Shown piece after piece: positions 16,348 to 24,545 of a stretch of DNA of 64,000 bases. Made by a program: the position numbers and the translations under genes. The notes below the pieces were generated by a model. The model was given only the letters and a program-made list of their open reading frames with translations. It was not told the origin of the DNA and made no database searches. The DNA lies in assembly GCF_040045035.1 (NCBI RefSeq), contig NZ_JBDZDS010000010.1:1-64000 (forward strand), written 5' to 3'. This DNA comes from Pseudaminobacter sp040045035. Lineage in GTDB: Bacteria; Pseudomonadota; Alphaproteobacteria; Rhizobiales; Rhizobiaceae. Numbering within the stretch: the stretch's first letter is position 1; each line of letters starts with the position of its first letter.

Positions 16348-17886
16348 CTATCGCCGACGCCCGCCCACAGCCACGTGCCGAGTCGGCAAGGCAGGCAGCA
16401 CTTCCATGACCCGCGAAAGCGGGAAGATCGCGATAGCCTCGGTGCCCTCGCGCAGCTTGGAGTGCAGCTGGAATTCGCCGCCATGCATGGCGATCAGCCC
16501 CTGCACGATCGGCAGGCCGAGGCCGGTGCCCTGTTCGGCGCTCTTGATGGCGATGGAGCCCTGGCCGAAGGCCGACAGCACCACCGGAATCTCATCCTCC
16601 GGGATGCCCGGACCATTGTCCCTGACTGACACATATTGCCCGCCGCCCGCCGTCCAGCCGACCCGCACGAGGATCTCGCCGCCGGGCGGCGTGAATTTTA
16701 CCGCATTGGAGAGCAGGTTGAGCGTGATCTGGCGCACCGCGCGCTCGTCGGCATAGAGGCGCGGCAGTTCGGGCTCGAACTCTTGCACGATGCGCAGGTC
16801 TTTGTTGTGCGCCTTGAGCTCCATCAGGTGGCAGCATTCCTCCACGATGTGCAGAATCTGAACCGGCTCCTCGTGCAACTGGTAGCGTCCAGCCTCGATG
16901 CGCGACAGGTCGAGAATCTCGTTGATCAGGTCGAGCAGGTGCTGGCCGGAATCGTGCACATCGCGGGCATAGTCGCGATAGGTGGGGTTCTGCATGGGGC
17001 CCAGCACCTCGCTGGACATCACTTCCGAGAAGCCGAGGATGGCGTTGAGCGGGGTGCGCAGCTCATGGCTCATCGAGGCGAGGAAACGAGACTTGGCCAG
17101 ATTTGCTTCCTCGGCGCGCCGGCGGGCCTCGTCGGACATGGATTTGGCCGTCTCCAGCTCGGCGATCAGCCCGTCCTTTTCGGACCGGAAGGAAAGCAGC
17201 ATCACCGACGAGCGATTGAGCCGGCTGGCGACATAGTCGAAGAAGGGCAGCGACAGCGCCAGCAGGGCGATCATGATGATCTCGACCGGCGTCCAGCCCT
17301 GAATGCTGGTCATGGCATAGGCCGCCACTGGCAGCGTGAAGGTCACGAGCAGGGCGCCGCGCAGCGACGAGGCGATGAGCGCCGTGGCGGCCATCGCCAG
17401 CAGCAGGACCACGGCCTTGACGATCGGAAACTGCTCGACCCTGCATTCGCTGCAGCCCATCGAGGCGAAGTAGACCCAGCCCAGGCCGCTGACGAAATGC
17501 CAGAACAGGAAATGGCGCTTGGTGCCGGTGGTGTCGAGCTTGGTCATCTCCGTCTTGCCGACGCGATGGGCGACATAAGCGAGACCCGCATAGCAGGTCA
17601 CCGTCAGCAGAGCCCAGATCAGCACGTCGCCGCTCATGCCGACAAAAAGGCCCGCAATGGCGATCATCAGCACCAGCAAGGGGATCGAGGTTGCGCTGCT
17701 GGTCATGGCGTGGGCATGCAGCTTCAACAGCTCGCGATCGAAGGCAAGCGTGCCCGGGCGCTGCGCCAGCCGGTCGCGTGTCCTGCGCACGGCGCGCGCG
17801 ACGTCGCTGTTGCGGTGCCGCTTGGTGCGGTCCACAATGAATTTGTCAGCGATGTCAGAGCGCAGCAACGCCATGAGGGCATTCAA
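16348..17886 (-). CDS. Membrane sensor histidine kinase (PleC/DivJ-like)
   Basis: The 512-residue protein has about six N-terminal membrane segments (residues 65-215), a short coiled coil and a kinase core. The H-box FLASMSHELRTPLNAILGF gives phospho-acceptor His274. The ATPase domain has NLLSNAVKFTPPGG (N-box), VRDNGPGIPEDE (G1) and EQGTGLGLPIV (G2). The H-box with the GFSEVM continuation and LDLSRIEAG resembles PleC/PdhS-type kinases that feed the DivK/CtrA cell-cycle pathway of alphaproteobacteria, but no response regulator is adjacent. A cell-cycle role is thus inferred only from sequence style. Confidence 0.88.
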   Translation of the reverse strand: MNALMALLRSDIADKFIVDRTKRHRNSDVARAVRRTRDRLAQRPGTLAFDRELLKLHAHAMTSSATSIPLLVLMIAIAGLFVGMSGDVLIWALLTVTCYAGLAYVAHRVGKTEMTKLDTTGTKRHFLFWHFVSGLGWVYFASMGCSECRVEQFPIVKAVVLLLAMAATALIASSLRGALLVTFTLPVAAYAMTSIQGWTPVEIIMIALLALSLPFFDYVASRLNRSSVMLLSFRSEKDGLIAELETAKSMSDEARRRAEEANLAKSRFLASMSHELRTPLNAILGFSEVMSSEVLGPMQNPTYRDYARDVHDSGQHLLDLINEILDLSRIEAGRYQLHEEPVQILHIVEECCHLMELKAHNKDLRIVQEFEPELPRLYADERAVRQITLNLLSNAVKFTPPGGEILVRVGWTAGGGQYVSVRDNGPGIPEDEIPVVLSAFGQGSIAIKSAEQGTGLGLPIVQGLIAMHGGEFQLHSKLREGTEAIAIFPLSRVMEVLPALPTRHVAVGGRRR

Positions 17887-17950
17887 TTTATGCGAGCAAC
17901 CAGTATGAGGCCGCAGGCTACGCCTTAATGATTAAGACAATGTTTGCCAT

Positions 17951-18568
17951 ATGACTCGGATGCCGCGGTATCGGCCGGGTTGGAGGGCTTCCGCTTCGTC
18001 GTCTCGCCGCTTCGGGCCCCTTTTCGACATCTGTCTCGCGCTCGCGATTCTCGGAATGCTTGCATTGGTGGTCGCGCGCGTCGACCGCGCGGCCATGCGC
18101 CAGGTCTCGGGTGCGGTCTTTGTGAATGACGGCGACACCATCACCCTTGCCGGGGAGCGGATTCGCCTGCGCGGCATCGACGCTCCCGAATATGCGCAGG
18201 CCTGCCAGCTTCATGGTGGCGACTATGCCTGCGGCCTTCGGGCCCGCGAAGCGCTGGTCGCGCTCATCGCCGGCAAGGCGGTCACTTGCGAAGGCGGCGA
18301 GCGCGACCGCTATGGCCGGCTTCTGGCCGTGTGCCGGGCCGGTGACGTCGATCTCAACCGGGCTCTGGTCGAGGCGGGCTGGGCCGTCGCCTATGGCGGT
18401 TACGAAGACGCCGAGCGAACTGCGCGAGAGCGGGGCCGCGGCATATGGGCAGGCACCTTCGAGCGCCCGCGCGACTGGCGCGACAGGCACGGTGGGCTCG
18501 CGGAGCCTCGCCCCGAATGCCAGGGCGGCTTCTACGACTGGCTGCAAGAATTGCTTCGATTCTGGTGA
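17951..18568 (+). CDS. Thermonuclease-family protein with N-terminal anchor
   Basis: The 205-residue protein has one membrane segment (ICLALAILGMLALVVARV, residues 27-45) and an SNase-like domain. FVNDGDTITLAGERIRLRGIDAPEY holds the Ca-binding Asp and the first catalytic Arg, and ERDRYGRLLAVC the second Arg region with D-R-Y-G-R. LNRALVEAGWAVAY completes the fold. The domain thus keeps the active-site residues of staphylococcal nuclease and would face the periplasm. A Trp-rich C-terminal tail (YDWLQELLRFW) follows. It is the first of three same-strand genes with the GST-like and UDG-like proteins. Confidence 0.88.
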   Translation: MTRMPRYRPGWRASASSSRRFGPLFDICLALAILGMLALVVARVDRAAMRQVSGAVFVNDGDTITLAGERIRLRGIDAPEYAQACQLHGGDYACGLRAREALVALIAGKAVTCEGGERDRYGRLLAVCRAGDVDLNRALVEAGWAVAYGGYEDAERTARERGRGIWAGTFERPRDWRDRHGGLAEPRPECQGGFYDWLQELLRFW

Positions 18569-18608
18569 GGGGGCGCTATAGTGCCTCCTACGCAACAAGG
18601 AGAGCGAC

Positions 18609-19220
18609 GTGAGGCTGTTCGATGGCGGGCGCGCGCCCAACCCGCGCCGGGTTCGCGTGTTTCTGGCTGAAAAGGGCATAGAGGTGCCGCTGGTGCCGGT
18701 CGACATGGCCGGCATGGAGCACAGGGGCGCCCCGATGGCAGCGCGCAACCCGTTGCGGCGTCTGCCGGTTCTGGAGCTGGATGACGGGACGATCCTCACC
18801 GAGTCCGTGGCTATCTGCCGTTATTTCGAGGAGCTGCACCCTGAGCCGGCGCTGTTCGGGCGCGGCGCGCTCGGCAAGGCGCTGGTCGAGATGTGGCAGC
18901 GGCGCATGGAGTTCAATCTGTTTGGCACTGTCGCCGCCGCCTTTCGTCATCTGCATCCGGCGATGAAGGAATGGGAGGTGCCCCAGGTGCCCGCATGGGG
19001 CGAGGCCAACAAGCCAAAGGCGCTCGAATTCCTGGCGATCCTCGACAAGGAATTGGCGAACCGTGAATTCGCCGCCGGCGACGAGTTCTCGATCGCCGAC
19101 ATAACCGGCCTGATCGCCATGGACTTCACGAAACCCGCGCGGATCCAGGTGCCCGAGGAGATGGGCAATGTGATCCGCTGGCACCGGGCGCTTGCCAGCC
19201 GGCCGAGTGCCGCCGCCTGA
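18609..19220 (+). CDS. Glutathione S-transferase family protein
   Basis: The 203-residue protein has an N-terminal thioredoxin-like domain (MRLFDGGRAPNPRRVRVFLAE, then NPLRRLPVLELDDGTILTES with the cis-Pro and the ESxAI glutathione site) and a C-terminal helical domain (FSIADITGLIAMDF is the N-capping box). Start is GTG 18609 after a strong GGAG site; no upstream ATG fits. The active-site residue in the Ser/Cys position is Asn11 in the APNP loop, so the class is unclear. It sits 40 nt after the nuclease and 5 nt before the UDG-like gene. Confidence 0.9.
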   Translation: MRLFDGGRAPNPRRVRVFLAEKGIEVPLVPVDMAGMEHRGAPMAARNPLRRLPVLELDDGTILTESVAICRYFEELHPEPALFGRGALGKALVEMWQRRMEFNLFGTVAAAFRHLHPAMKEWEVPQVPAWGEANKPKALEFLAILDKELANREFAAGDEFSIADITGLIAMDFTKPARIQVPEEMGNVIRWHRALASRPSAAA

Positions 19221-19225
19221 ACCTC

Positions 19226-19870
19226 ATGACTATCGCCGAACTCGACCGTCTGACCGAGCAAATCCGCGCCTGCCGCATCTGCGTGGACGGGTCGCGCGCC
19301 CGCCCGCTGCCGCATGAACCCCGGCCTGTGGTTGTGGCCTCCGTCACTGCGCGCATCCTCATTGCCGGGCAGGCTCCGGGCACGAAGGTGCATGCCAGCG
19401 GCATTCCCTTCGACGACGCCTCGGGCGATCGCCTCCGCGACTGGCTCGGGGTCGGTCGCGAGGAATTCTACGATCCGGCGAATTTCGCGATCGTGCCGAT
19501 GGGCTTCTGCTTCCCCGGCCAGGACGCCAAGGGCGGCGACCTCCCGCCGCGCCGCGAATGTGCGCCGCGCTGGCGCAAGCCGCTGATCGATCTGATGCCG
19601 CAGATAGAGCTGGTGCTTGCCATTGGACTTCATGCGCAGGCCTGGCACATGGGCGCCGCGCGGGCCGCCACGCTCGGCCAGACCGTGATGAACTGGCGCG
19701 CAGTCCACGATGCCTCTTCGGCCCCGCGCGTCATCCCGCTGCCACACCCTTCCTGGCGCAACACCGGCTGGCTGAAGAAGAATCCCTGGTTCGAAACGGA
19801 TTTGCTGCCCTTCCTGAAATCGGAAATCCGCCATCGCCTTTCGCGGCAACGGGGCAATGGCATTGCTTAG
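19226..19870 (+). CDS. Uracil-DNA glycosylase family protein (family 4/5-like)
   Basis: The 214-residue protein has the UDG motif A-like ILIAGQAPGTKVHASGIPFDD, where the usual GExPG is GQAPG, and the motif B-like PLPHPSWRN near the C-terminus. Four cysteines (Cys16 and Cys19 in RACRIC, one in MGFCFPG, one in RRECAP) fit the [4Fe-4S] site of family 4/5 enzymes. Enzymes of this group remove uracil or deaminated bases. The change in motif A leaves real activity open. The gene begins 5 nt after the GST-like gene, so they are probably co-transcribed. Confidence 0.82.
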   Translation: MTIAELDRLTEQIRACRICVDGSRARPLPHEPRPVVVASVTARILIAGQAPGTKVHASGIPFDDASGDRLRDWLGVGREEFYDPANFAIVPMGFCFPGQDAKGGDLPPRRECAPRWRKPLIDLMPQIELVLAIGLHAQAWHMGAARAATLGQTVMNWRAVHDASSAPRVIPLPHPSWRNTGWLKKNPWFETDLLPFLKSEIRHRLSRQRGNGIA

Positions 19871-19955
19871 AATTCAGCCGACCGGAGAATTCCTTTCTTG
19901 TGAAATGATCCCGCTGCGGTGAATATAAGGGAATATTTTTCCGCTCGGAGCCATC

Positions 19956-20447
19956 ATGGACCGCCTTGACCGCAAAATTCTTCGTCTTCTGCAGGAGGAC
20001 GCGACCCTCGCCGTGGCCGACATCGCCAAGAAGGTGGGCCTTTCGACGACGCCGTGCTGGCGCCGCATCCAGAAGCTGGAGGAGGAGGGCGTCATCAAGC
20101 GGCGCGTGGCCATCCTCGATCCGGAGAAGATCAACACGCGCGTGACCGTGTTCGTGTCGATCCGCACCAACTCGCACAGCCACGAATGGCTTCGGCGCTT
20201 CTCGGAGGTCATCCAGGAATTCCCGGAGGTCATCGAATTCTACCGCATGAGCGGCGACGTCGACTATCTGCTGCGCGTCATGGTGCCCGACATTGCCGCT
20301 TACGACGCCTTCTACAAGCGGCTCATCGCCAAGATAGAGATCCGCGACGTGTCGTCCTCCTTTGCCATGGAGCAGATCAAGTACACGACCGAGATGCCGC
20401 TCGACTACATGGTCCTGGACAAGGAAGCCGGCTCCAACGCCGCCTGA
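19956..20447 (+). CDS. Lrp/AsnC-family transcriptional regulator
   Basis: The 163-residue protein has an N-terminal winged helix-turn-helix (MDRLDRKILRLLQEDATLA, VADIAKKVGLSTTPCWRRIQKLEEEGVI) and a C-terminal RAM effector domain (SGDVDYLLRVMVPDIAAYD). Both match Lrp/AsnC proteins, which bind amino acids and form octamers. The neighbours do not show a target gene. A 10-bp inverted repeat follows the stop codon. Confidence 0.93.
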   Translation: MDRLDRKILRLLQEDATLAVADIAKKVGLSTTPCWRRIQKLEEEGVIKRRVAILDPEKINTRVTVFVSIRTNSHSHEWLRRFSEVIQEFPEVIEFYRMSGDVDYLLRVMVPDIAAYDAFYKRLIAKIEIRDVSSSFAMEQIKYTTEMPLDYMVLDKEAGSNAA

Positions 20448-20458
20448 ACTTGCAGATC

Positions 20459-20498
20459 GCGCGGGGCCGTTTCGTTTCACGGCGAATGGGCCCCGCGC
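20459..20498 (+). terminator. Stem-loop after the Lrp-type gene
   Basis: Perfect 10-bp inverted repeat gcgcggggcc (20459-20468) / ggccccgcgc (20489-20498) with a 20-nt loop. It begins 11 nt after the stop. There is no clear T run, so termination is likely but not certain. Confidence 0.5.
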
Positions 20499-20796
20499 TG
20501 TTCGTACGCTCTGCTGGGCAGAACCCTGCTCGCGACCGTGCCAGGTATCTGGCGCGGGTTGCTAGGAAAAGGATGTGCCTGGCCACGCCAGATTAGAATC
20601 GATCTTCGCCGGCCGCATCCGACGGATCGAACCGGCGCATTGAAACGCTTTGCGTGTTCCGGCCGGAGCAGGCCGGAGCTTGATGCTTCCCGGCGAAGAC
20701 ACTGTCGCGCGGCTTTAAGGCACAGGCTGTCGCAGAGCCGTCATGATCGGCAATGTGGACCGCACGACGGCGGCTGAGCCTTTCTCTCGACGCCGT
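20499..20796. other. Gene-free spacer
   Basis: GC-rich spacer between the Lrp regulator and the convergent YeaQ-type gene. No credible frame, RNA gene or repeat is seen on either strand. Confidence 0.4.
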
Positions 20797-21054
20797 CTAG
20801 GCGCTGCTTCGTCCTGTCAGCGCATGATAGAGCCAGAGTACGACGACGGCGCCGATCACAGCCACAATCAGGCTGTAGATGTTGAAGCCGGTCACGCCGG
20901 TCGCTCCGAAGAAACTGAATATCACGCCGCCGATGATTGCACCGACAATGCCGAGGACGATGTCCATCAGCATGCCTTGGCCTGTGCTGTTGACGATTTT
21001 ACTGCCCAGGAAGCCCGCGATGAGGCCGAGGATGATCCAACTGATGACTGACAT
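20797..21054 (-). CDS. GlsB/YeaQ/YmgE-family stress membrane protein
   Basis: The 85-residue protein starts MSVISWIILGLIAGFLGSKI after GGAGAACATCGAG. It has three hydrophobic segments with the Gly-rich pattern of the transglycosylase-associated protein family (DIVLGIVGAIIGGVIFSFFG). Family members are often induced by general stress. A longer frame upstream is not protein-like; the ATG at 21054 is chosen for its ribosome-binding site. It is divergent from the YidB-like gene, with 142 bp between. Confidence 0.9.
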   Translation of the reverse strand: MSVISWIILGLIAGFLGSKIVNSTGQGMLMDIVLGIVGAIIGGVIFSFFGATGVTGFNIYSLIVAVIGAVVVLWLYHALTGRSSA

Positions 21055-21196
21055 CTCGATGTTCTCCTTTTCCAACGCATGCGAAGACTTCCACACGAAA
21101 GAAAGAAACTCAACTGGCCTATAGCAGTCTTGAAAAAGCGCCGGTCCACTCCACCATTCTCGGGGTGAGGGCTTGGTTCTGGCAGAGGAGGCCTCC

Positions 21197-21625
21197 ATGG
21201 GACTTTTTGACGATGCCGTACCGGGTGGCAATATCGGCAAGCCGTTGATGATTGCTCTCGGCGCGCTGCTGGTCGGCAAGATGCTGAGCGGCAAGAGCCA
21301 ACCTCAGCAGGGTGAACCTGCGCAATCCGGCGAAGGCGGGCTGCTCGGCGGCCTTCAAGGGCTTCTTGAGAAGCTACGGGACTCGGGGCAGGGCGCCGCC
21401 GCCGATTCCTGGGTGGGCACCGGCCAGAACAAGCCGATCGCGCCCGAGGATCTCGGCCGGGCGATCGGCCCGCAGACGATCAAGGCAATCGCGGATCGCG
21501 CAGGCATGAGCGAGGACGAACTGCTGAGGCAACTCTCGATGGCGCTGCCCGGCGTGATCGACAAGCTGACGCCCGACGGCAATGTGCCACGCCCGGATCA
21601 GATCGCATCGCGTTGGCAGGAATAG
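21197..21625 (+). CDS. YidB-family protein (DUF937-like)
   Basis: The 142-residue protein starts MGLFDDAVPGG after GAGGAGGCC. The Gly-rich centre (GGLLGGLQGLLEKLRDSG) is followed by SWVGTGQNKPIAPEDLGRAIG, the YidB signature, and a helical bundle ending TPDGNVPRPDQ. Homologues are widespread in proteobacteria and of unknown role. An in-frame GTG at 21173 would add eight residues; the ATG has the better ribosome-binding site. It shares a promoter region with the YeaQ-like gene. Confidence 0.9.
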   Translation: MGLFDDAVPGGNIGKPLMIALGALLVGKMLSGKSQPQQGEPAQSGEGGLLGGLQGLLEKLRDSGQGAAADSWVGTGQNKPIAPEDLGRAIGPQTIKAIADRAGMSEDELLRQLSMALPGVIDKLTPDGNVPRPDQIASRWQE

Positions 21626-21771
21626 GCGTGCGGACTGCAGCAGAGCGCAGGGTGTCGCCGCGCCCTGTGCTCCTGTTCCGAGGTCTTGTTCAAAAAACAT
21701 GCTCGTATTGCGCCGCAGCGAAGAATTTCGGTTGACCGGCTCGGGCATTAGCAGATAGACAGCAGCCGGTC

Positions 21772-21848
<77 letters not shown>

Positions 21849-21971
21849 TTTTTTCCCTTCCCCTGCAATGATTTGGCTGGAGCCTTGTCGGATCTTTGAT
21901 CCGCGCAGGCAACCGGCGTTTCTACAAATGCGTTCTGCATGCAGGGCGCCCGGAGGAGCACGATTCGTTCG

Positions 21972-22763
21972 TCACGCCTTGAGGCCGCGTTGATAGAAGC
22001 GCGCCCTCAGGTTCTTGTGGGCGGCAAGGCATTCACCCCAAAGCGACCGAAGTGCGGAGCGTCGCCTTTTCTTTTGCAACCGCTCGACTTCCAGAAGTGA
22101 GCCGCCGAGATCATGGCTGATCTCCTCGACAAGGTTCTGGCTCGTGGACCAGACCCGGATTCCGAATTCCCAAGGGCAGGAAAGGTCCTCGTCGACGGCC
22201 CTGAACACCTTGCGTCTTGCCAGCAGGCGTGACGCAGCTTCGCGCCGGATCAGATATGCCACCGCACCGGTGGCCGGAAACTTGTGTGCGACCAGTGATG
22301 TCGTGGCCAAGTCCAGCCGCTTGGCGACCTTCTTCTGCGGCCGAAAGTCGAAGAACTTCACAATGTCCCAACGGTCATACACGGCTATGCATTCGTGGAT
22401 CGTTGCAAGGAATCGTTCCTTGTCCAGCAGATGAAAGTCGTCCTCGAAAACGACGGCGAAGTCGCTGCCGCTCAGCACGAATTTCTCCCAGATACGTCTG
22501 TGGCCGGCGTAGACGGCTATTTCAGCTCGAGTGAGGGAGTATTTTGACAGCAGGCGGTTGGTCTTCGAGGCATATAGGTCGCCTAGAAGCGTGTCTTCCT
22601 GTCTCAGGCCCTCTGAAAAGCTCCAGGCTATGGGAATATCTTTGAGTTGCTTGATTGCGTTTTGACGCCGAAGTCCATCTGGACCGTCGATCGTCAGGAC
22701 GAAGCCGACAATATTTGAGCGTGGCCAGTGCGATGCTCCGGAGCACATATGCTCCCCCCACAC
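21972..22763 (-). CDS. Glycosyltransferase family 25 (LPS-type)
   Basis: The 263-residue protein has the GT25 core: LTRAEIAVYAGHRRIWEKFV, then FAVVFEDDFHLL with the EDD metal-binding motif, and FPATGAVAYLIRREAA. The reaction is sugar transfer from a nucleotide sugar to LPS or another surface glycan in the cytoplasm. No membrane segment is predicted, only basic residues at the C-terminus. It stands near, but on its own promoter from, the exopolysaccharide cluster that starts 0.5 kb to the right. The true start could be a few codons later (ATG at 22748). Confidence 0.85.
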   Translation of the reverse strand: MWGEHMCSGASHWPRSNIVGFVLTIDGPDGLRRQNAIKQLKDIPIAWSFSEGLRQEDTLLGDLYASKTNRLLSKYSLTRAEIAVYAGHRRIWEKFVLSGSDFAVVFEDDFHLLDKERFLATIHECIAVYDRWDIVKFFDFRPQKKVAKRLDLATTSLVAHKFPATGAVAYLIRREAASRLLARRKVFRAVDEDLSCPWEFGIRVWSTSQNLVEEISHDLGGSLLEVERLQKKRRRSALRSLWGECLAAHKNLRARFYQRGLKA

Positions 22764-23054
22764 TCACTTTGCTTAGACTTTGATGTCGTTATAGGCGCAT
22801 GTATAGTGTGAAGTATAGTGTTTATAATGCTGTCAATGCATTGCTGGATTGACATATTTCAGTCGCGAAATCCTGTTGCTGACTTTCTCTGCTTCTGAGT
22901 AGCGTCAGGCCACTGGGCAACGCTGGCGATATCCACCTGTGAAGTTGCGAGCAGGGGCGGTGCGTCGGACCTGATCGTGCCGGCATCATGCGCGACCACG
23001 GCCATCGCCCTTGAGCGACGGCGCAGTCTTATTGCGTTCCTCGAAGGTCCAGCT
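22764..23054. promoter_or_regulatory. AT-rich promoter stretch with gtatagtgt repeats
   Basis: gtatagtgt occurs at 22801-22809 and 22813-22821, 12 bp apart, in the AT-richest part of this section (tttataatgctgtcaatgc follows). The stretch lies upstream of the GT25 gene and probably drives it; a regulator site is possible. Otherwise no gene is seen. Confidence 0.4.
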
Positions 23055-23240
23055 TCAATCGACCTTGAAGTGGCGCTTGATCAGCTCGATGGTCTGGTCG
23101 AACGTTTCGGCGTTGAAGAAGTAGCGGCCGTAGACCTCGTTCAGGCCGCCCCGGCCGTCGAACCGGCAAAAGTCCCAGCCGGTGTCGGTCCGCCGGATCC
23201 GGATTTCCTGCCAAGGTGCGACGCTAACTTTCTCGGTCAT
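23055..23240 (-). CDS. Small conserved-type hypothetical protein (61 aa)
   Basis: ATG at 23240 follows a strong GGGAGGGG site. The 61-residue protein (MTEKVSVAPWQEIRIRRTD, WDFCRFDGRGGLNEVYGRYFF) is soluble and mixed in charge, and composition and codon use are protein-like. No motif or membrane segment identifies a function. It precedes the 5' end of nothing obvious; the next gene on this strand is the GT25 gene 291 bp away. Confidence 0.6.
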   Translation of the reverse strand: MTEKVSVAPWQEIRIRRTDTGWDFCRFDGRGGLNEVYGRYFFNAETFDQTIELIKRHFKVD

Positions 23241-23294
23241 GCAGCCCCTCCCATCAAATCCCCGCCACCATCATGAGCGGCAGCGCGGACGAGG

Positions 23295-24545
23295 TCAATC
23301 GGCGTGGAGTTCTCGCGAGTACAGCTTGCGCTGGTGGCGCCGTTCAAGGCCGATCGCGCCCCAGATCAGTCCCAGCAGGAGATAGAAATGCCGCCAGTGG
23401 TCGGTGTCGATGACCGTCCCAAGCGCGATATGGCCAATGAAGACCACATAGGCGCAAAGCAGATAGGGCTGCCACGGCCGGTTGCGGAACAGGATGCGGA
23501 AGCCGGCGGCGAGTGTCCAGCAGATCATCGTCAGATAGGAGACGAAGCCGAGCCAGCCATAGTCCATCAGGGTCTTGAGCCAGATGTCGTGCGTGTCTTC
23601 GCCGTAGATCTGGCCGAACACCAGCGGCCCGATGCCGAACGGCTTTTCCAGCGCCAGCAGGAAGCCGATGCCGTAGCGGGCGAATCGACCCAGCCGTGCG
23701 CCGTCATAGTCCTGCACCAGTTGGGCGCGGGTGGTGAACAACTGGGCAACGCTGGGAATTTGCAAGGCGATCATCAGCGCGAAGGCAAGGAGCAGGAAGG
23801 CCGTCAGGCTCATCACCACCACGCGCAGCCGGAACGCACCGCTCAAGCTTTGCAGGAACAGCGCGCCGACGAGAAGGATGGAGGCGGCGCCGAACAGGCC
23901 CCAGGCGCCGCGCGAGAAGGAAAAGAAGATACCGCCGACGATGATCAGAAGCGGTACCGCATAGACCACCATCATCAGCGGCCGGCCAGTCATCAGCCGG
24001 TGGAGAAGATAGATGCCGGGCAGGGCGAGGAAGGGCCCGAACACGTTCGGATCCTGGAAGGCTCCTGCCGCGCGGTCGTATTTGGTGAACATCGCCGCGC
24101 CGGGAAAGGCATGGAAATAGCCGAGGATGCCCAGCATGGAAGTGCACACTGCGGCGGTCACCCAGGCCAGGAAGATGACGCGGTAGAGTTCGGGCCGCAT
24201 CTCCGTGACGGCCGCGAAGAACACCGCGGTGAAGGCCAGGAACAGCGAGACCGCCAGGTAGAGCGGCGTGTTCATCAGGTTCGACATCTGGCTCATGGCG
24301 ATCATGCCGCCGATGTTGAACGCGACCAGCAGCACCAGGAGCGGCACCACGGAGCGGGACAGCCGCAGGCCGAATAGCGCCCACACCGCAATCAATCCCG
24401 CCATATAGAGCTCGTAGGGCGCCGGCTCGTTGAGCACGAAACCGGAGAGCAATACGGCCAGCGCCACGGCACCCGATGAGATCAACGCGATCAGCTTCGC
24501 GTTGACTGCGGCGGCACTCGGAAGCTTGTGCGGGATCGCGCTCAA
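23295..24545 (-). CDS. O-antigen ligase-family membrane protein (polymerase/ligase)
   Basis: The 416-residue protein has about ten membrane segments and the Wzy_C/O-antigen ligase pattern: FQDPNVFGPFLALPGIYLL, FSRGAWGLFGA and a central loop with THDIWLKTLMDYGWLGF. It is the likely polymerase for the exopolysaccharide whose other genes lie upstream on the same strand. Its ATG overlaps the stop of the priming transferase by four bases (ATGA), so translation is coupled. Confidence 0.85.
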   Translation of the reverse strand: MSAIPHKLPSAAAVNAKLIALISSGAVALAVLLSGFVLNEPAPYELYMAGLIAVWALFGLRLSRSVVPLLVLLVAFNIGGMIAMSQMSNLMNTPLYLAVSLFLAFTAVFFAAVTEMRPELYRVIFLAWVTAAVCTSMLGILGYFHAFPGAAMFTKYDRAAGAFQDPNVFGPFLALPGIYLLHRLMTGRPLMMVVYAVPLLIIVGGIFFSFSRGAWGLFGAASILLVGALFLQSLSGAFRLRVVVMSLTAFLLLAFALMIALQIPSVAQLFTTRAQLVQDYDGARLGRFARYGIGFLLALEKPFGIGPLVFGQIYGEDTHDIWLKTLMDYGWLGFVSYLTMICWTLAAGFRILFRNRPWQPYLLCAYVVFIGHIALGTVIDTDHWRHFYLLLGLIWGAIGLERRHQRKLYSRELHAD